From Qipengyuania proteolytica (GTDB lineage: Bacteria > Pseudomonadota > Alphaproteobacteria > Sphingomonadales > Sphingomonadaceae), in NCBI RefSeq assembly GCF_019711565.1, contig NZ_JAIGNN010000002.1:744001-808000 (forward strand): DNA of 64,000 bases, given 5' to 3'. Of this stretch, positions 28,374 to 37,530 are shown in pieces (the stretch's first letter is position 1; each line of letters opens with the position of its first letter). The notes beneath the pieces were generated by a model, which saw only the letters and a program-made list of their open reading frames with translations, did not search any database and was not told the origin of the DNA. Made by a program: the position numbers and the translations under genes.

Positions 28374-29848
28374 TTCTCCGGTTTCGCGGTGAAGTTTGCG
28401 CGGCTCTGGATCGCCAGCCCTGCGTTCAGCACGCCCTGCTCGTCGAAGGGCTTGCCGACGATCTGCAGGCCGAGCGGCAGGCCGTCCGAGTTCACCGTCG
28501 CGGGCACGCTCATTGCGGGCAGGCCGGCGAGCGATGCGGGGACGGCGAAGACGTCGTTGAGGTACATCGCCAGCGGATCGTCCTGGTTCTCGCCCAGCGG
28601 GAAGCTGGCCGTCGGCGTGGTCGGCGCGAGGATCGCATCGCACTGACCGAAGGCTTGCGCGAAATCGCGGCTCACCAGCGTTCGGACCTTCTGGGCCTGG
28701 GTGTAATAGGCGTCGTAGAAGCCGGCCGAGAGCACATAGGTGCCGATCAGGATGCGGCGCTTGACCTCGTCGCCGAAACCGGCGGCGCGAGTGGCGGCAT
28801 ACATGTCCTGCAGGCCCGCACCGTCCGGCAGGTCGCGCAGGCCGTAACGCACGCCGTCATAGCGCGCGAGATTGCTCGAGGCTTCGGCGGGGGCGACGAT
28901 GTAATAGGCGGGCAGCGCATACTTCGTGTGCGGCAGCGAGACGTCGACGATCTCCGCCCCCGCATCGCGCAGCCATTCCTTGCCCTGCTCCCACGACTTG
29001 AGGATTTCCTCGTCGGTGCCGTCCATGCGATATTCGCGCGGGATGCCGATTTTCTTGCCCTTGAGGTCGGCGGAGAGGCCCGCTTCCCATGCGGGCACGT
29101 CCATCTTCAGGCTGGTTGCGTCCTTCGGGTCGAACCCGGCCATCGCCTCCAGCATGATCGCGCAGTCTTCGACGGTGCGTGCCATCGGGCCGGCCTGGTC
29201 GAGGCTGCTGGCGAAGGCGACGACGCCCCAGCGGCTGCAGCGGCCATAGGTCGGCTTGATGCCGCAGATCCCGGTGAAGGCGGCGGGCTGGCGGATCGAA
29301 CCGCCGGTGTCGGTGCCGGTCGCGGCAGGCGCGATGCGTGCGGCGACCGCGGCGGAAGAGCCGCCCGATGAGCCGCCCGGGCTCATGTCGGTGTTCGCGC
29401 CGCCCGACCTGCGCCAAGGCGAGGTGACGTTGCCGAAATAGGAGGTCTCGTTCGAAGAGCCCATCGCGAACTGGTCGAGGTTGAGCTTGCCCAGCATGCC
29501 CGCGCCCGCGTCCCACAGGTTCTGCGACACGGTGCTCTCGTATTCGGGCTTGAAGCCTTCGAGGATGTGGCTCGCGGCGGTGGTCTGGACGCCCTTGGTC
29601 GCGAACAGGTCCTTCATGCCGATGGGCACGCCGCCCATCTTGCCGAGATCCTCGCCCTTCGCGCGCTTCGCATCGGTCGCATCGGCGGCGGCGAGTGCAT
29701 GATCGGGCGTGGTGACTATGAAGGCGTTGAGCGCGGCGGCTTCGGCAACCGCGGCGTTGAACGCCTCGGCCACTTCGCGCGCGGTGAACTCGCCGCCGGC
29801 AACGCCGTCACGGATGTCCTTGACGCCAAGGTTCGTAAGGTCGGTCAT
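28364..29848 (-). CDS. gatA: Aspartyl/glutamyl-tRNA(Asn/Gln) amidotransferase subunit A
   Basis: The amidase subunit of GatCAB (494 residues). It hydrolyses glutamine and passes ammonia to GatB. The amidase signature is complete: the Ser-cisSer-Lys region is seen in [10 protein letters not shown] (Lys) and [15 protein letters not shown] (Ser pair), and [12 protein letters not shown] follows. The start ATG shares one base with the gatC stop (TAATG), and the end overlaps gatB by 10 bases. The three genes form one tightly coupled unit. Confidence 0.97.
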   Translation of the reverse strand: MTDLTNLGVKDIRDGVAGGEFTAREVAEAFNAAVAEAAALNAFIVTTPDHALAAADATDAKRAKGEDLGKMGGVPIGMKDLFATKGVQTTAASHILEGFKPEYESTVSQNLWDAGAGMLGKLNLDQFAMGSSNETSYFGNVTSPWRRSGGANTDMSPGGSSGGSSAAVAARIAPAATGTDTGGSIRQPAAFTGICGIKPTYGRCSRWGVVAFASSLDQAGPMARTVEDCAIMLEAMAGFDPKDATSLKMDVPAWEAGLSADLKGKKIGIPREYRMDGTDEEILKSWEQGKEWLRDAGAEIVDVSLPHTKYALPAYYIVAPAEASSNLARYDGVRYGLRDLPDGAGLQDMYAATRAAGFGDEVKRRILIGTYVLSAGFYDAYYTQAQKVRTLVSRDFAQAFGQCDAILAPTTPTASFPLGENQDDPLAMYLNDVFAVPASLAGLPAMSVPATVNSDGLPLGLQIVGKPFDEQGVLNAGLAIQSRANFTAKPEKWW

Positions 29849-30150
29849 TATTCGATCACCTTCGGTACGCCGAAGAAGCCGTGTTCGGCCGCCGGTGCAT
29901 TGGCGAGTACGTCCTCGCGGCGGCCACCGCCGGTCTTGGGATCGGCATCGACAACGTCTTCGCGCAGGCGCAGGTGGTTTTCGATCACCGCAGTCATTGG
30001 CTCGACGCCAGAGCATTCGACCTCGCCCAGCTGTTCGACCCAGTCGAGAATGCCGTTGAGCTCGGGCACCATGCGCTCGAGTTCCTCGTCACCCATCTTG
30101 ATGCGCGCCAGCGAGGCGATCTTGGCCACGGTAGCCTTATCAACGGACAT
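29848..30150 (-). CDS. gatC: Aspartyl/glutamyl-tRNA(Asn/Gln) amidotransferase subunit C
   Basis: A small subunit of GatCAB (100 residues) that wraps and stabilises GatA-GatB. The typical opening [10 protein letters not shown], the central [11 protein letters not shown], and the C-terminal region ending [10 protein letters not shown] are all present. It is the first gene of the coupled gatC-gatA-gatB unit. The upstream FKBP gene is on the same strand with a gap of about 100 bases. Confidence 0.95.
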   Translation of the reverse strand: MSVDKATVAKIASLARIKMGDEELERMVPELNGILDWVEQLGEVECSGVEPMTAVIENHLRLREDVVDADPKTGGGRREDVLANAPAAEHGFFGVPKVIE

Positions 30151-30254
30151 AGAACACTCCGACGGACATGCGTTCCGCCCTCCGATTCCTAAGCGTTTAC
30201 TGGTTGCGGGCGCGCTAGCAGCGCCGCCCGGAAGCTTCAAGCGAGTGGCCGGCC

Positions 30255-30818
30255 TTATTGGGCCGGGGCGGGCGCGGCGCCCTCCTGCTGGCCTTGCTGT
30301 TGCTGCATCATCGCCTGCAGCGCCTGAATGCGCTGTTCCACGTCGGCGCGGCTCATGATGTCGACCACCTCGATTTCGAAGGTCAGGTCGGCATTGGGCG
30401 GGATCGGCGATCCGGGCTGCGGATTGGCGCCATAGGCCTGGTCCGAAGGAATGAAGAGCTCGTACTTGCCGCCCTTGCGCATCTGCGTGAGGCCGGTGAT
30501 GAAGCCGGGGATCAGCGTGCCTTCTTCCAGCAGCATGGGCGTGCCTTCGGGCAGCATTCCGGGAGGCATCGGCAGTTCCTGCGAACGGTCGAACTCGGTC
30601 CCGTCGGCGAGCTTGCCGACATATTTCACGAACACGACTTCACCGATCTTGGGCGAATCGCCGGTCCCTTCCGTGATGGTATCGATGCTCACGCCCTTGG
30701 GCATGGCCGCCCAGGCGAGGCCTGCACCGATCAGCACGGCGACAATCACGCCGAGCCAGAGCTTGGTGAGCGAGCCCTTGGCGATGGGCTGGAGGGGAAC
30801 GCGGGTAACTTCGGTCAT
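30255..30818 (-). CDS. FKBP-type peptidyl-prolyl isomerase, membrane-anchored
   Basis: A 187-residue protein with one N-terminal membrane helix (about 20-38, [17 protein letters not shown]) and an FKBP domain on the outside. The family's KVGD-like start appears as [21 protein letters not shown], followed by [20 protein letters not shown] and the YGAN loop. It catalyses cis-trans prolyl isomerisation and probably aids folding in the periplasm. The C-terminus is a Gln-rich tail ending in Ala/Pro. Confidence 0.9.
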   Translation of the reverse strand: MTEVTRVPLQPIAKGSLTKLWLGVIVAVLIGAGLAWAAMPKGVSIDTITEGTGDSPKIGEVVFVKYVGKLADGTEFDRSQELPMPPGMLPEGTPMLLEEGTLIPGFITGLTQMRKGGKYELFIPSDQAYGANPQPGSPIPPNADLTFEIEVVDIMSRADVEQRIQALQAMMQQQQGQQEGAAPAPAQ

Positions 30819-30837
30819 GAAAATTCGTCCTGATACG

Positions 30838-30864
30838 CAAAGGGCGCGGATTTCTCCGCGCCCT
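30838..30864 (-). terminator. Hairpin downstream of rpsU, possible terminator
   Basis: A 10-bp GC-rich stem (30841-30850 with 30855-30864) has a 4-base loop. Read on the minus strand it is followed only by TTTG, a short U run. It lies between the rpsU stop and the FKBP gene, so it may end or attenuate the rpsU message. Confidence 0.55.
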
Positions 30865-30951
30865 CATGGCTTAGCTGGTTGTCGCAATCAACGGGTTTCG
30901 GTTGGCGGCCCGTCCGGGCGCGAAACCGGTTCCCACTTTCGCTGACGGGCC

Positions 30952-31158
30952 TTACTTGACGCCGTCACGCTCCATGCGCTTGCGCTCGAGCTTGCGGGCG
31001 CGGCGAACGGCGGCGGCCTTTTCGCGGGCGCGCTTCTCGCTCGGCTTTTCGTAGTGGCGACGCAGCTTCATTTCGCGATACACGCCTTCACGCTGCAGCT
31101 TCTTCTTGAGCGCGCGCAGGGCCTGGTCGACATTGTTATCGCGAACGATGATCTGCAT
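30952..31158 (-). CDS. rpsU: 30S ribosomal protein S21
   Basis: A small, very basic 68-residue ribosomal protein located near the anti-Shine-Dalgarno end of 16S rRNA. It opens with [20 protein letters not shown] and continues with [20 protein letters not shown], both diagnostic of S21. The basic C-terminal helix ([11 protein letters not shown]) is complete. Confidence 0.97.
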   Translation of the reverse strand: MQIIVRDNNVDQALRALKKKLQREGVYREMKLRRHYEKPSEKRAREKAAAVRRARKLERKRMERDGVK

Positions 31159-31385
31159 AAACTAAAACACCTCACTGAGCGGGCCAGAGCCCGCCGCCAG
31201 CGGGGTTTGCCTTCCTTGAATATGGTTCGTCGAAAAAACGAAAAACGCGCCGAATCCGTTCCGGATCGGCTCGAACGGAGGCGCACATACGGATTCGAGA
31301 GGCAAAAGGCAAGCGCCTTGGCCGGATTTCGGATCGAGGCTCTCGCCGCTTCCCGTTTCCCGCGCAAGCCGCTAGGGGCGGGGCA

Positions 31386-31796
31386 ATGTCCTCCTATTCT
31401 CCTATCCTTGCCAGCCTCAACGTCGCGCTGGGCGGCGCGATCGGTGCCGTTCTGCGCTACCAGCTCGGGCGTGGCATGACGCACTGGCTCGGCGTGCAGA
31501 TGGTCACTATCTTCCCGTGGGCGACTCTCGCCGCGAACGCGATCGGCAGCCTCGCCATGGGGCTCCTTGCCGGCTGGCTCGCCTTCAGGGGCGCGGCGGG
31601 CGGCGAACAGCTGCGCCTGCTGCTGGGCGTTGGCCTGCTCGGCGGCTTCACGACCTTCAGCGCCTTCAGCCTCGAGATGGTGCTGATGATCGAGCGCGGG
31701 CAATACCTTTTCGCCGGGCTCTACGCGGTGCTGAGCTTCGCGCTCGGCATCAGCGGGCTGATCCTCGGCCTCACCTTGATGCGGAGCTTCGCATGA
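31386..31796 (+). CDS. crcB: Fluoride channel CrcB/Fluc
   Basis: A 136-residue four-helix membrane protein that forms a dimeric fluoride exporter. Signature motifs are GGAIGAVLRYQLG near the N-terminus, TLAANAIGSLAMG in helix 2, and GLLGGFTTFSAFSLE in helix 3. The start follows AGGGGCGGGG. The ATGA at its end overlaps the pseudouridine-synthase start. I saw no clear fluoride riboswitch in the 227 bases upstream. Confidence 0.93.
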   Translation: MSSYSPILASLNVALGGAIGAVLRYQLGRGMTHWLGVQMVTIFPWATLAANAIGSLAMGLLAGWLAFRGAAGGEQLRLLLGVGLLGGFTTFSAFSLEMVLMIERGQYLFAGLYAVLSFALGISGLILGLTLMRSFA

Positions 31797-32920
31797 AACC
31801 CGCCGACGAAGTTCGCATGTTCACCGTCGAGCAGGACGACGACGGCGTCCGGCTCGATCGCTGGTTCAAGCGCCACCTGCCGCAAATCGGCTTCGGCACG
31901 GTCAGTAAGTGGGCGCGCACCGGCCAGATCCGCGTCGACGGCAAGCGTGCCAAGCCCGACGACCGGATCGCGGCGGGCCAGCAGATCCGCGTACCCCCGG
32001 GCGGGGATGCGCCGCACAAGAAGCCGAAAGCGAAGCGCGAGCTGACCGCCGAGGAGATCAGCCAGGCGCAGGACATGGTCGTCAAGCAGACCAAGGGCGC
32101 GATCGTGCTCAACAAGCCGCCGGGCCTCGCGACGCAGGGCGGGACCGGCACCACGCACCATGTCGACGGCCTGCTGGATGCCTTTGCGCCGGGCGAGGAC
32201 GACGTCCGCCCGCGCCTCGTCCACCGGCTCGACAAGGATACTTCGGGCGTCCTGCTGATCGCGCGGACGCCGGGCAGCGCGGCCTTCTTCTCCAAGCGCT
32301 TTTCCGGCCGCAGCGCCAAGAAGATCTACTGGGCGCTGGTGGTCGGCGTGCCCGATATCAAGGAAGGCGTGATCGAGGCCCCGCTCGCCAAGCAGCCCGG
32401 CTCGGGCGGCGAGAAGATGCATGTCGATCATGAGGGCGGCCAGCCGGCGAAGACCAAGTACCGCGTGGTCGACTATGTCGGCAACAAGGCCGCATGGGTC
32501 GAACTACAGCCGCTCACCGGTCGCACGCACCAGCTGCGCGTGCACTGCGCGGCGATGGGCAATCCGATCGTCGGCGACGGCAAGTATGGCGGCAAGGACG
32601 CCTTCCTGACCGGCTCGATCAGTCGCAAGATGCACTTGCACGCCCGCCGCCTGATCATCGACAGCCCCGATGGCGGCAAGCTCGACGTGACCGCCGACCT
32701 GCCGGAGCATTTCGCGGCGAGCATGGAGCAACTCGGCTTCCAGGAGAGCGCCAGCGACGCGACGCCGATGCGCGACGACCCTCCGCCCAAGAGTCGCGAG
32801 GAAAAGAAGCAGCAGGCGCGCCAGCACGCGAAGAACTATCGCAAGTCCCAGCGCGGCCCGCGCCGCGCACGCGGAGGTTCGGGCGGAAAGCCCGCATCGA
32901 AGCCCAAGGGCAAACGCTGA
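31793..32920 (+). CDS. RluC/RluD-type 23S rRNA pseudouridine synthase
   Basis: A 375-residue enzyme converting specific rRNA uridines to pseudouridine. It has an N-terminal S4-like RNA-binding domain (VRLDRWFKRHLP) and the catalytic core with the nucleophilic Asp in RLVHRLDKDTSG. LQPLTGRTHQLRVH and an unusually basic, Gly/Lys-rich tail ending KPKGKR follow. The ATG overlaps the crcB stop by 4 bases. Sequence alone does not decide between RluC and RluD. Confidence 0.9.
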   Translation: MKPADEVRMFTVEQDDDGVRLDRWFKRHLPQIGFGTVSKWARTGQIRVDGKRAKPDDRIAAGQQIRVPPGGDAPHKKPKAKRELTAEEISQAQDMVVKQTKGAIVLNKPPGLATQGGTGTTHHVDGLLDAFAPGEDDVRPRLVHRLDKDTSGVLLIARTPGSAAFFSKRFSGRSAKKIYWALVVGVPDIKEGVIEAPLAKQPGSGGEKMHVDHEGGQPAKTKYRVVDYVGNKAAWVELQPLTGRTHQLRVHCAAMGNPIVGDGKYGGKDAFLTGSISRKMHLHARRLIIDSPDGGKLDVTADLPEHFAASMEQLGFQESASDATPMRDDPPPKSREEKKQQARQHAKNYRKSQRGPRRARGGSGGKPASKPKGKR

Positions 32921-33519
32921 TGCACCCCAACCCGCTCTTCCGTAGCGAGGACCGGGCGCTGCTCGAAGGCCTGCTCGACGAGATCGGCTTCGGGATGGTG
33001 TTCCTGACCACGCCGGACGGGCCGCGCGTGGCGCACACCCCGCTGCTATCGATGGGCGACGGGCGCGTCCGCTTCCACCTCTCGCGCGGCAATGCACTGA
33101 CGCCGCACCTTGCCGGCGCGCGCGCGCTGATCACGGTCAACGGGCCGCATGGCTATGTCAGCCCGCGCTGGTATGCCGAGCGCGACACGGTGCCCACTTG
33201 GGACTACGTCGCGCTGGAAATGGAGGGCACGGTCGAGCCAATGCCGGGCGCGGAGCTCGAAGCTTTCCTTCACGCGGTGATTGCGAAATTCGAAGGGAGG
33301 TTAGGCGGCGAGCAATGGCTCGCATCGGAATCGAGCGAGGCGACATGGAGCCGGCTGTTCCGCGGCATCGGCGGATTCGAGATGCAGGTCGAAAACTGGC
33401 GTCCGACGCTCAAGCTCTCGCAGAAGAAAGCGGGCGCCGAGCATGCGGCCATCGTCGCCGGTATCTCGCAGGCAGGGAACCCCGAACTCGCCCGCTGGAT
33501 GCGGCAGGTGGCGGCATGA
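32920..33519 (+). CDS. PaiB-like FMN-binding protein
   Basis: A 199-residue protein of the PaiB / FMN-binding split-barrel family. It opens with MHPNPLFRSEDR and has the typical VAHTPLLSMGDGRVRFHLSRGN and GYVSPRWYAERD..PTWDYVALE. The family was named as negative regulators, but most members are simply flavin-binding proteins, and no DNA-binding domain is visible. The ATG shares one base with the upstream stop, and the HAD gene overlaps its end. Confidence 0.88.
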   Translation: MHPNPLFRSEDRALLEGLLDEIGFGMVFLTTPDGPRVAHTPLLSMGDGRVRFHLSRGNALTPHLAGARALITVNGPHGYVSPRWYAERDTVPTWDYVALEMEGTVEPMPGAELEAFLHAVIAKFEGRLGGEQWLASESSEATWSRLFRGIGGFEMQVENWRPTLKLSQKKAGAEHAAIVAGISQAGNPELARWMRQVAA

Positions 33520-34175
33520 GCAGGCTCGCCATCTTCGACTGCGACGGCACGCTGGTCGACGGGCAGGCGGCGGTGTGCGAGACGATGGAGCGCGCCTTCG
33601 GCGCCATCGGCAGCCCGCCCCCGGATCGTAACGCCATCCGCCGCACGGTCGGGCTGAGCCTGCCGCTCGCCGTGCGCCAGCTGATGATGGATGCAGGCGA
33701 GGTCGACCGGCTGCGGGTGATCGAGGCCTACAAGGACATCTTCCGCGAAACGCGCCTTTCCGGCCACCTCCGCGAACCCCTGTATGACGGCATGCGCGAA
33801 TTGCTCGAGACGCTCTCTGCCGATGGCTGGCTGCTCGGGGTGGCCACGGGCAAGAGCGACCGTGGCCTCCATGCCTGCCTCGAAACGCATGAGGTGAAGC
33901 ACCTCTTCGCGACGTTGCACGGGGCCGACCGCTATCCCTCCAAGCCGCACCCCGCCATGCTCGAAGCTGCGCTGGCCGAAACGGGTGTCGAAGCCGGCCA
34001 GGCCGTGATGATCGGCGATACCAGCTTCGACATGGAGATGGCGCAAGCCGCCGGGGTGCGCGCCATCGGCGTCGCCTGGGGCTATCACGAACCGCGCGAG
34101 CTGCTGCACACCGGCGCAAGCGCCGTGGCCGAAACCATGGCGCAATTGGAGGAGTTGATCCGTGCCCCAGCCTGA
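33516..34175 (+). CDS. HAD-family phosphatase, phosphoglycolate-phosphatase-like
   Basis: A 219-residue hydrolase with all haloacid-dehalogenase motifs: DCDGTLVD at 9-16 (nucleophile and acid/base Asp), VATGK with Thr, SKPHP with Lys, and GDTSFDMEMAQAAG with Mg-binding Asp. A helical cap of about 70 residues sits after motif I, as in the Gph/PpaX subgroup. The likely substrate is a small phosphate ester. It starts at ATG 33516 within the previous stop. Confidence 0.88.
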   Translation: MSRLAIFDCDGTLVDGQAAVCETMERAFGAIGSPPPDRNAIRRTVGLSLPLAVRQLMMDAGEVDRLRVIEAYKDIFRETRLSGHLREPLYDGMRELLETLSADGWLLGVATGKSDRGLHACLETHEVKHLFATLHGADRYPSKPHPAMLEAALAETGVEAGQAVMIGDTSFDMEMAQAAGVRAIGVAWGYHEPRELLHTGASAVAETMAQLEELIRAPA

Positions 34176-34374
34176 TCCCGCCGCAAATCGCTTCTGGATC
34201 ATGCAAGCGATGCGCCTCAGCGGCATGGCGCTCGCCATCTTCGGCGCGCTCATCCTCGGCAAGATCGTCGACCTGCCGCAGATCGTCGGCGCGATCTTCC
34301 TCGTCCTAGGCGCGGTGGATTTCTTCATCGTCCCGATCGTGCTCGCCAAGCGCTGGAAGACACCGGACCAATGA
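34162..34374 (+). CDS. Small two-helix membrane protein
   Basis: A 70-residue protein with two membrane helices, about 15-34 (MRLSGMALAIFGALILGKIV) and 40-60, with RWKTPDQ at the end. It uses GTG 34162 inside the end of the HAD gene. The ATP12 gene then overlaps its stop (ATGA), so the frame is held between coupled neighbours, which supports it being real. The function is unknown. Confidence 0.75.
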   Translation: MPQPDPAANRFWIMQAMRLSGMALAIFGALILGKIVDLPQIVGAIFLVLGAVDFFIVPIVLAKRWKTPDQ

Positions 34375-35069
34375 AACGCTTCTATCAGGACGTGACGGTC
34401 GCACAGGCGGGCGATGGCTGGCAGGTCATGCTCGACGGCCGCGGCATCAAGACGCAGGGCGGCCGGCAGCAGGTCGTTCCCGGCGCCACCCTCGCCCACG
34501 CGCTGGCTGCCGAATGGGTTCAGCAGGGCGAGAAGATCGACCCGAAGAGCTTCTTGTTTCGCGATCATACCGATTTCGCAATCGACGTGATCGGCCCGGA
34601 TCGCGACGCCACGATCGCCAAGCTGCTCGCCTATGCCGAAACCGATACGCTGTGCTATCGCGCCGACCCGGACGAGCCCTTCTTCGCCAGGCAGCAGGAG
34701 TGCTGGGAGCCGCTGCTCGGCCATCTGGAGGAAAAGCACGCCGTGCGCTTCCAGCGGGTCAGCGGCATCATCCACCGGCCGCAGCCGCCCGAAACACTGG
34801 CCCGGCTGAAGGCGCATCTGGAAACGCTCGACGATTTCACCCTGTCGGGCCTGACGGCGATGGCCTCGCTCGCGGCCTCGCTGGCCGTGGCGCTGCTCGC
34901 CAATGACGAGGCGATCAACGATCCGATGCTGCTATGGCGCGATGCCAACCTCGAGGAGGAATGGCAGGCCGAACAATGGGGCCGCGAGGAAGAGGCGGAA
35001 GAAAAGCGCTCCCGCAAGGCCGACGAGTTCTCGGCCGCGCAGGTCTTCGTGGCGCTGGCGACCAGCTAG
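34371..35069 (+). CDS. ATP12-family F1-ATPase assembly chaperone
   Basis: A 232-residue member of the ATP12 family. The eukaryotic proteins bind the alpha subunit of F1-ATP synthase during assembly, and alphaproteobacteria carry direct homologues. It opens with KRFYQDVTVAQAGDGWQVML and has the VMLDGRGIKT and LAAEWVQQG motifs and a central LLAYAETDTLCYRA. The C-terminal tail is charged. It is the last gene of the overlapping crcB set. The converging lipoprotein gene ends 4 bases away. Confidence 0.9.
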   Translation: MKRFYQDVTVAQAGDGWQVMLDGRGIKTQGGRQQVVPGATLAHALAAEWVQQGEKIDPKSFLFRDHTDFAIDVIGPDRDATIAKLLAYAETDTLCYRADPDEPFFARQQECWEPLLGHLEEKHAVRFQRVSGIIHRPQPPETLARLKAHLETLDDFTLSGLTAMASLAASLAVALLANDEAINDPMLLWRDANLEEEWQAEQWGREEEAEEKRSRKADEFSAAQVFVALATS

Positions 35070-35073
35070 CGGA

Positions 35074-35658
35074 TCAGCCGACCCAGTCGGCGACCTGCCC
35101 GGCCACGTCGTTCGCCGCAGCGTTTAGCGCCGGGCCGACGAAGGCGGTTTCCGGCGCGGCCACCGGTTGGCGCGCTTCGAAGCGGCGGGTGACGACGGTG
35201 GAACCTTCCCCATTGCGGACCGCATCGAAGATCACCACGACTTCGGAGGTGCGCGCATCATAGCCGAAGCTGCGCAGGGTGCCCTGCAGCCGGTCGACCG
35301 CATTGACCCCCGGATCGTCGCCATCGACCACCACCCTGTTCGAGCGGGTGCGGATCGTTTCCGCGACCAGCTGCGCGAACAGGCGCGCAGGCCGGTCGAC
35401 CCAGAAGGCATCCTGCAGATAGGCGAGTTCGGTATCGGTGACCTGCACCGGTACGCGAGTGACGTCGAGCGCCTTGGTCGCTTCGAACGGCACGATCGCC
35501 AGCGCGCTGCCCTGCGCGCCCTGCGAGCCCGACCCCGCTGGCGCCATGGCCGAAGGCGTGAGCGTCAGCAGGCTTTCGGGTGCTTCGCCGCCGAGGCTGA
35601 GGCACCCGCCGAGCAGCAGGGCCGGCGCGAGCGCGGCGAATTTGGTGATGCGGATCAT
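35074..35658 (-). CDS. ABC-type transport auxiliary lipoprotein (PqiC/ABC_trans_aux-like)
   Basis: A 194-residue lipoprotein with lipobox LGGC, followed by the fold typical of the auxiliary component of MCE transporters: early YxLxP-like TLTPSA, RVPVQVTDTELAYLQDAFWVDRPARLF, and VIFDAVR. It probably sits in the outer membrane and receives phospholipid from the MCE protein. ATG 35658 is preferred since GAGGGG lies 7 bases ahead. A GTG at 35673 overlapping the MCE stop is the alternative. Confidence 0.85.
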   Translation of the reverse strand: MIRITKFAALAPALLLGGCLSLGGEAPESLLTLTPSAMAPAGSGSQGAQGSALAIVPFEATKALDVTRVPVQVTDTELAYLQDAFWVDRPARLFAQLVAETIRTRSNRVVVDGDDPGVNAVDRLQGTLRSFGYDARTSEVVVIFDAVRNGEGSTVVTRRFEARQPVAAPETAFVGPALNAAANDVAGQVADWVG

Positions 35659-35669
35659 GCGCAGGCCCC

Positions 35670-36617
35670 TCACGGCTTGTAATCGGGCAGCGGCTGCGAA
35701 CCGAGCAGAGCGCCCGCCCCCTTCTCGTCGATTTTCTCGGTCACGTCGCGCAGCGCCTTGCTGGTCGCGCGCAGGTCACGCATGGTCGCCTCGGCTGCCG
35801 GCAAGGTACTCTCGGTCAATTGCTTGGTGGCGGGCCGCGCTTCGGCGAGTGTGGCTTCGAGTTCGTTCGCCGCGCCGCTCGCGGATTTGAGCGTCTCGCG
35901 CAGCTGCTTCGCCAGCTGTTCGCCTTCGCTGTTGAGCAGGCGGTCGGTCGATGCGGTCACCTTCTCGAACTGGTCGAGCGCTTCGGACGCTTCGCGCAGC
36001 GTCACCTGCAGTTCGCCCATCGTGCGCTCGATCTGCGGTGCGACCTGCGCGAGATCGGCGGTCATCTGGTTGGTGTTAGCGAGAATTCCGGCGATCTCGC
36101 CCTGGTTCTTGTCGTCCAGCAGCTGGGTCAGCCGTTCGGTCAGCGTTGCCAGCCGCTCCAGCAGCAGCGGCGCGTTGGACAGCAGTTCGCCCAGCCCGCC
36201 GGGCTTGGGCGGGATGATCGGCACGCCTTCGGTGCAGGCGGTGGTTTCGCAGGAAATCGGTGGCGCGCCCGTGCGTGCCCCGTCGAGCAGGATGGTCGAG
36301 ACGCCGGTGAAGCTGCCCTGGATCGTGGCGGTGGTTCCGACGAGGATCGGCACCTCTTCGTCCACGGTGATCCGCACGCGGACGAACTCGGGGTCCTTGT
36401 CCCACAGGACGATCTGGCTGACCTGCCCCACGGGGACGCCCGCGAAGCTCACCGCGCTGCCTCCGGCAAGGCCCGACACGCTTTCCTTGAAGAAGATGTC
36501 GTATTCCTTCTTCTCCCCGCCACCGAGCCGCGCGAGCCAGACGATGAACAGCGCCAGCGCACCGAGGATCAGGAGTGTAACCGCCCCCACCCAAACATGA
36601 TTTGCCCGCGTTTCCAT
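35670..36617 (-). CDS. MlaD-family MCE protein
   Basis: A 315-residue substrate-binding component of a lipid ABC transporter, anchored in the inner membrane by one helix (9-28) with a periplasmic MCE domain. In that domain KESVSGLAGGSAVSFAGVPV carries the typical GLxxGs..V.f.GV..G motif. Residues 150-300 are mostly helical and form the tunnel-like extension seen in longer MCE proteins. It is the third gene of the Mla set, 10 bases after the ATPase. Confidence 0.92.
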   Translation of the reverse strand: METRANHVWVGAVTLLILGALALFIVWLARLGGGEKKEYDIFFKESVSGLAGGSAVSFAGVPVGQVSQIVLWDKDPEFVRVRITVDEEVPILVGTTATIQGSFTGVSTILLDGARTGAPPISCETTACTEGVPIIPPKPGGLGELLSNAPLLLERLATLTERLTQLLDDKNQGEIAGILANTNQMTADLAQVAPQIERTMGELQVTLREASEALDQFEKVTASTDRLLNSEGEQLAKQLRETLKSASGAANELEATLAEARPATKQLTESTLPAAEATMRDLRATSKALRDVTEKIDEKGAGALLGSQPLPDYKP

Positions 36618-36627
36618 GCGTTAAGCC

Positions 36628-37530
36628 CTATGCCCTCTTATCGTGGGAGTTGTCCAACGCTTTGACCGCGTGGGCGGCGATGGGATTGTCCATGTGGCGG
36701 CGCAGCTCGTCGAGCGCCTGTGCCGTCAGCGCTGCGCGGCCGCGCGGGCCGTTGAAATATTCCTGTATCCACGGGTGGTCGAGCTGCATCAGGTTGGGCA
36801 CGGTATCGACCGCGATCACGCGCTTGTCGGCCAGAACCGCCACCCGGTCGCAGATTTCGTGCAGCGTATCGAGGTCGTGGGTGATGAGGAACACGGTGAG
36901 GCCCAGCGTTTCCTTCAGTTCCCGCGTCAGCCGGTCGAAGGCCGCCGCGCCGATCGGGTCGAGGCCCGCGGTCGGCTCGTCGAGGAACAGCAGTTCGGGA
37001 TCGAGCGCCAGCGCACGGGCGAGGCCGGCGCGCTTCTTCATGCCCCCCGACAGCTCGCTCGGAAACTTGCTCGCCGCCTCTTCCGGCAGGCCCGACAGCA
37101 CCGTCTTGAACCGCGCGATCTCCTCCAGCAGCTCTGGCCTGATCTCGGGATAGAACTGCTTGAGCGGTACCTGCACGTTCTCGCCCACCGTCAGCGTCGA
37201 GAACAGCGCACCGCCCTGGAACAGCACGCCCCAGCGGTTGCGCACGCCGATTTCCGCGTCGGGGTCGGCCTTGGTGATCGATCGCCCGAACACCTTGATG
37301 TCGCCTTCGGTCGGCGTCTGCAGCCCGATGATCGAGCGCATCAGCACGCTCTTGCCCGTGCCCGAGCCGCCGACCACTCCGAGGATCTCGCCGCGCCTCA
37401 CCTTGAGGTCGAGATTCTCGTGGACCACCTGTTCGCCGAACTGGTTCTTCAGCCCTTCGACCACGATCGGATAGTCGCCGCGATAGCGTTCGTGGCGTCC
37501 GAGCTGGCGGCCGGTTTCGTCTTCCGCCAT
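36628..37530 (-). CDS. MlaF-type ABC transporter ATPase
   Basis: A 300-residue cytosolic nucleotide-binding subunit of the MCE transporter. Walker A is GGSGTGKS, the signature is LSGGMKKRAGLARAL, Walker B is LLFLDEP, and THDLDT is the switch region. The MKK.R variant of the signature is diagnostic of the Mla group. The start ATG shares a base with the permease stop (TGATG). Confidence 0.93.
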   Translation of the reverse strand: MAEDETGRQLGRHERYRGDYPIVVEGLKNQFGEQVVHENLDLKVRRGEILGVVGGSGTGKSVLMRSIIGLQTPTEGDIKVFGRSITKADPDAEIGVRNRWGVLFQGGALFSTLTVGENVQVPLKQFYPEIRPELLEEIARFKTVLSGLPEEAASKFPSELSGGMKKRAGLARALALDPELLFLDEPTAGLDPIGAAAFDRLTRELKETLGLTVFLITHDLDTLHEICDRVAVLADKRVIAVDTVPNLMQLDHPWIQEYFNGPRGRAALTAQALDELRRHMDNPIAAHAVKALDNSHDKRA

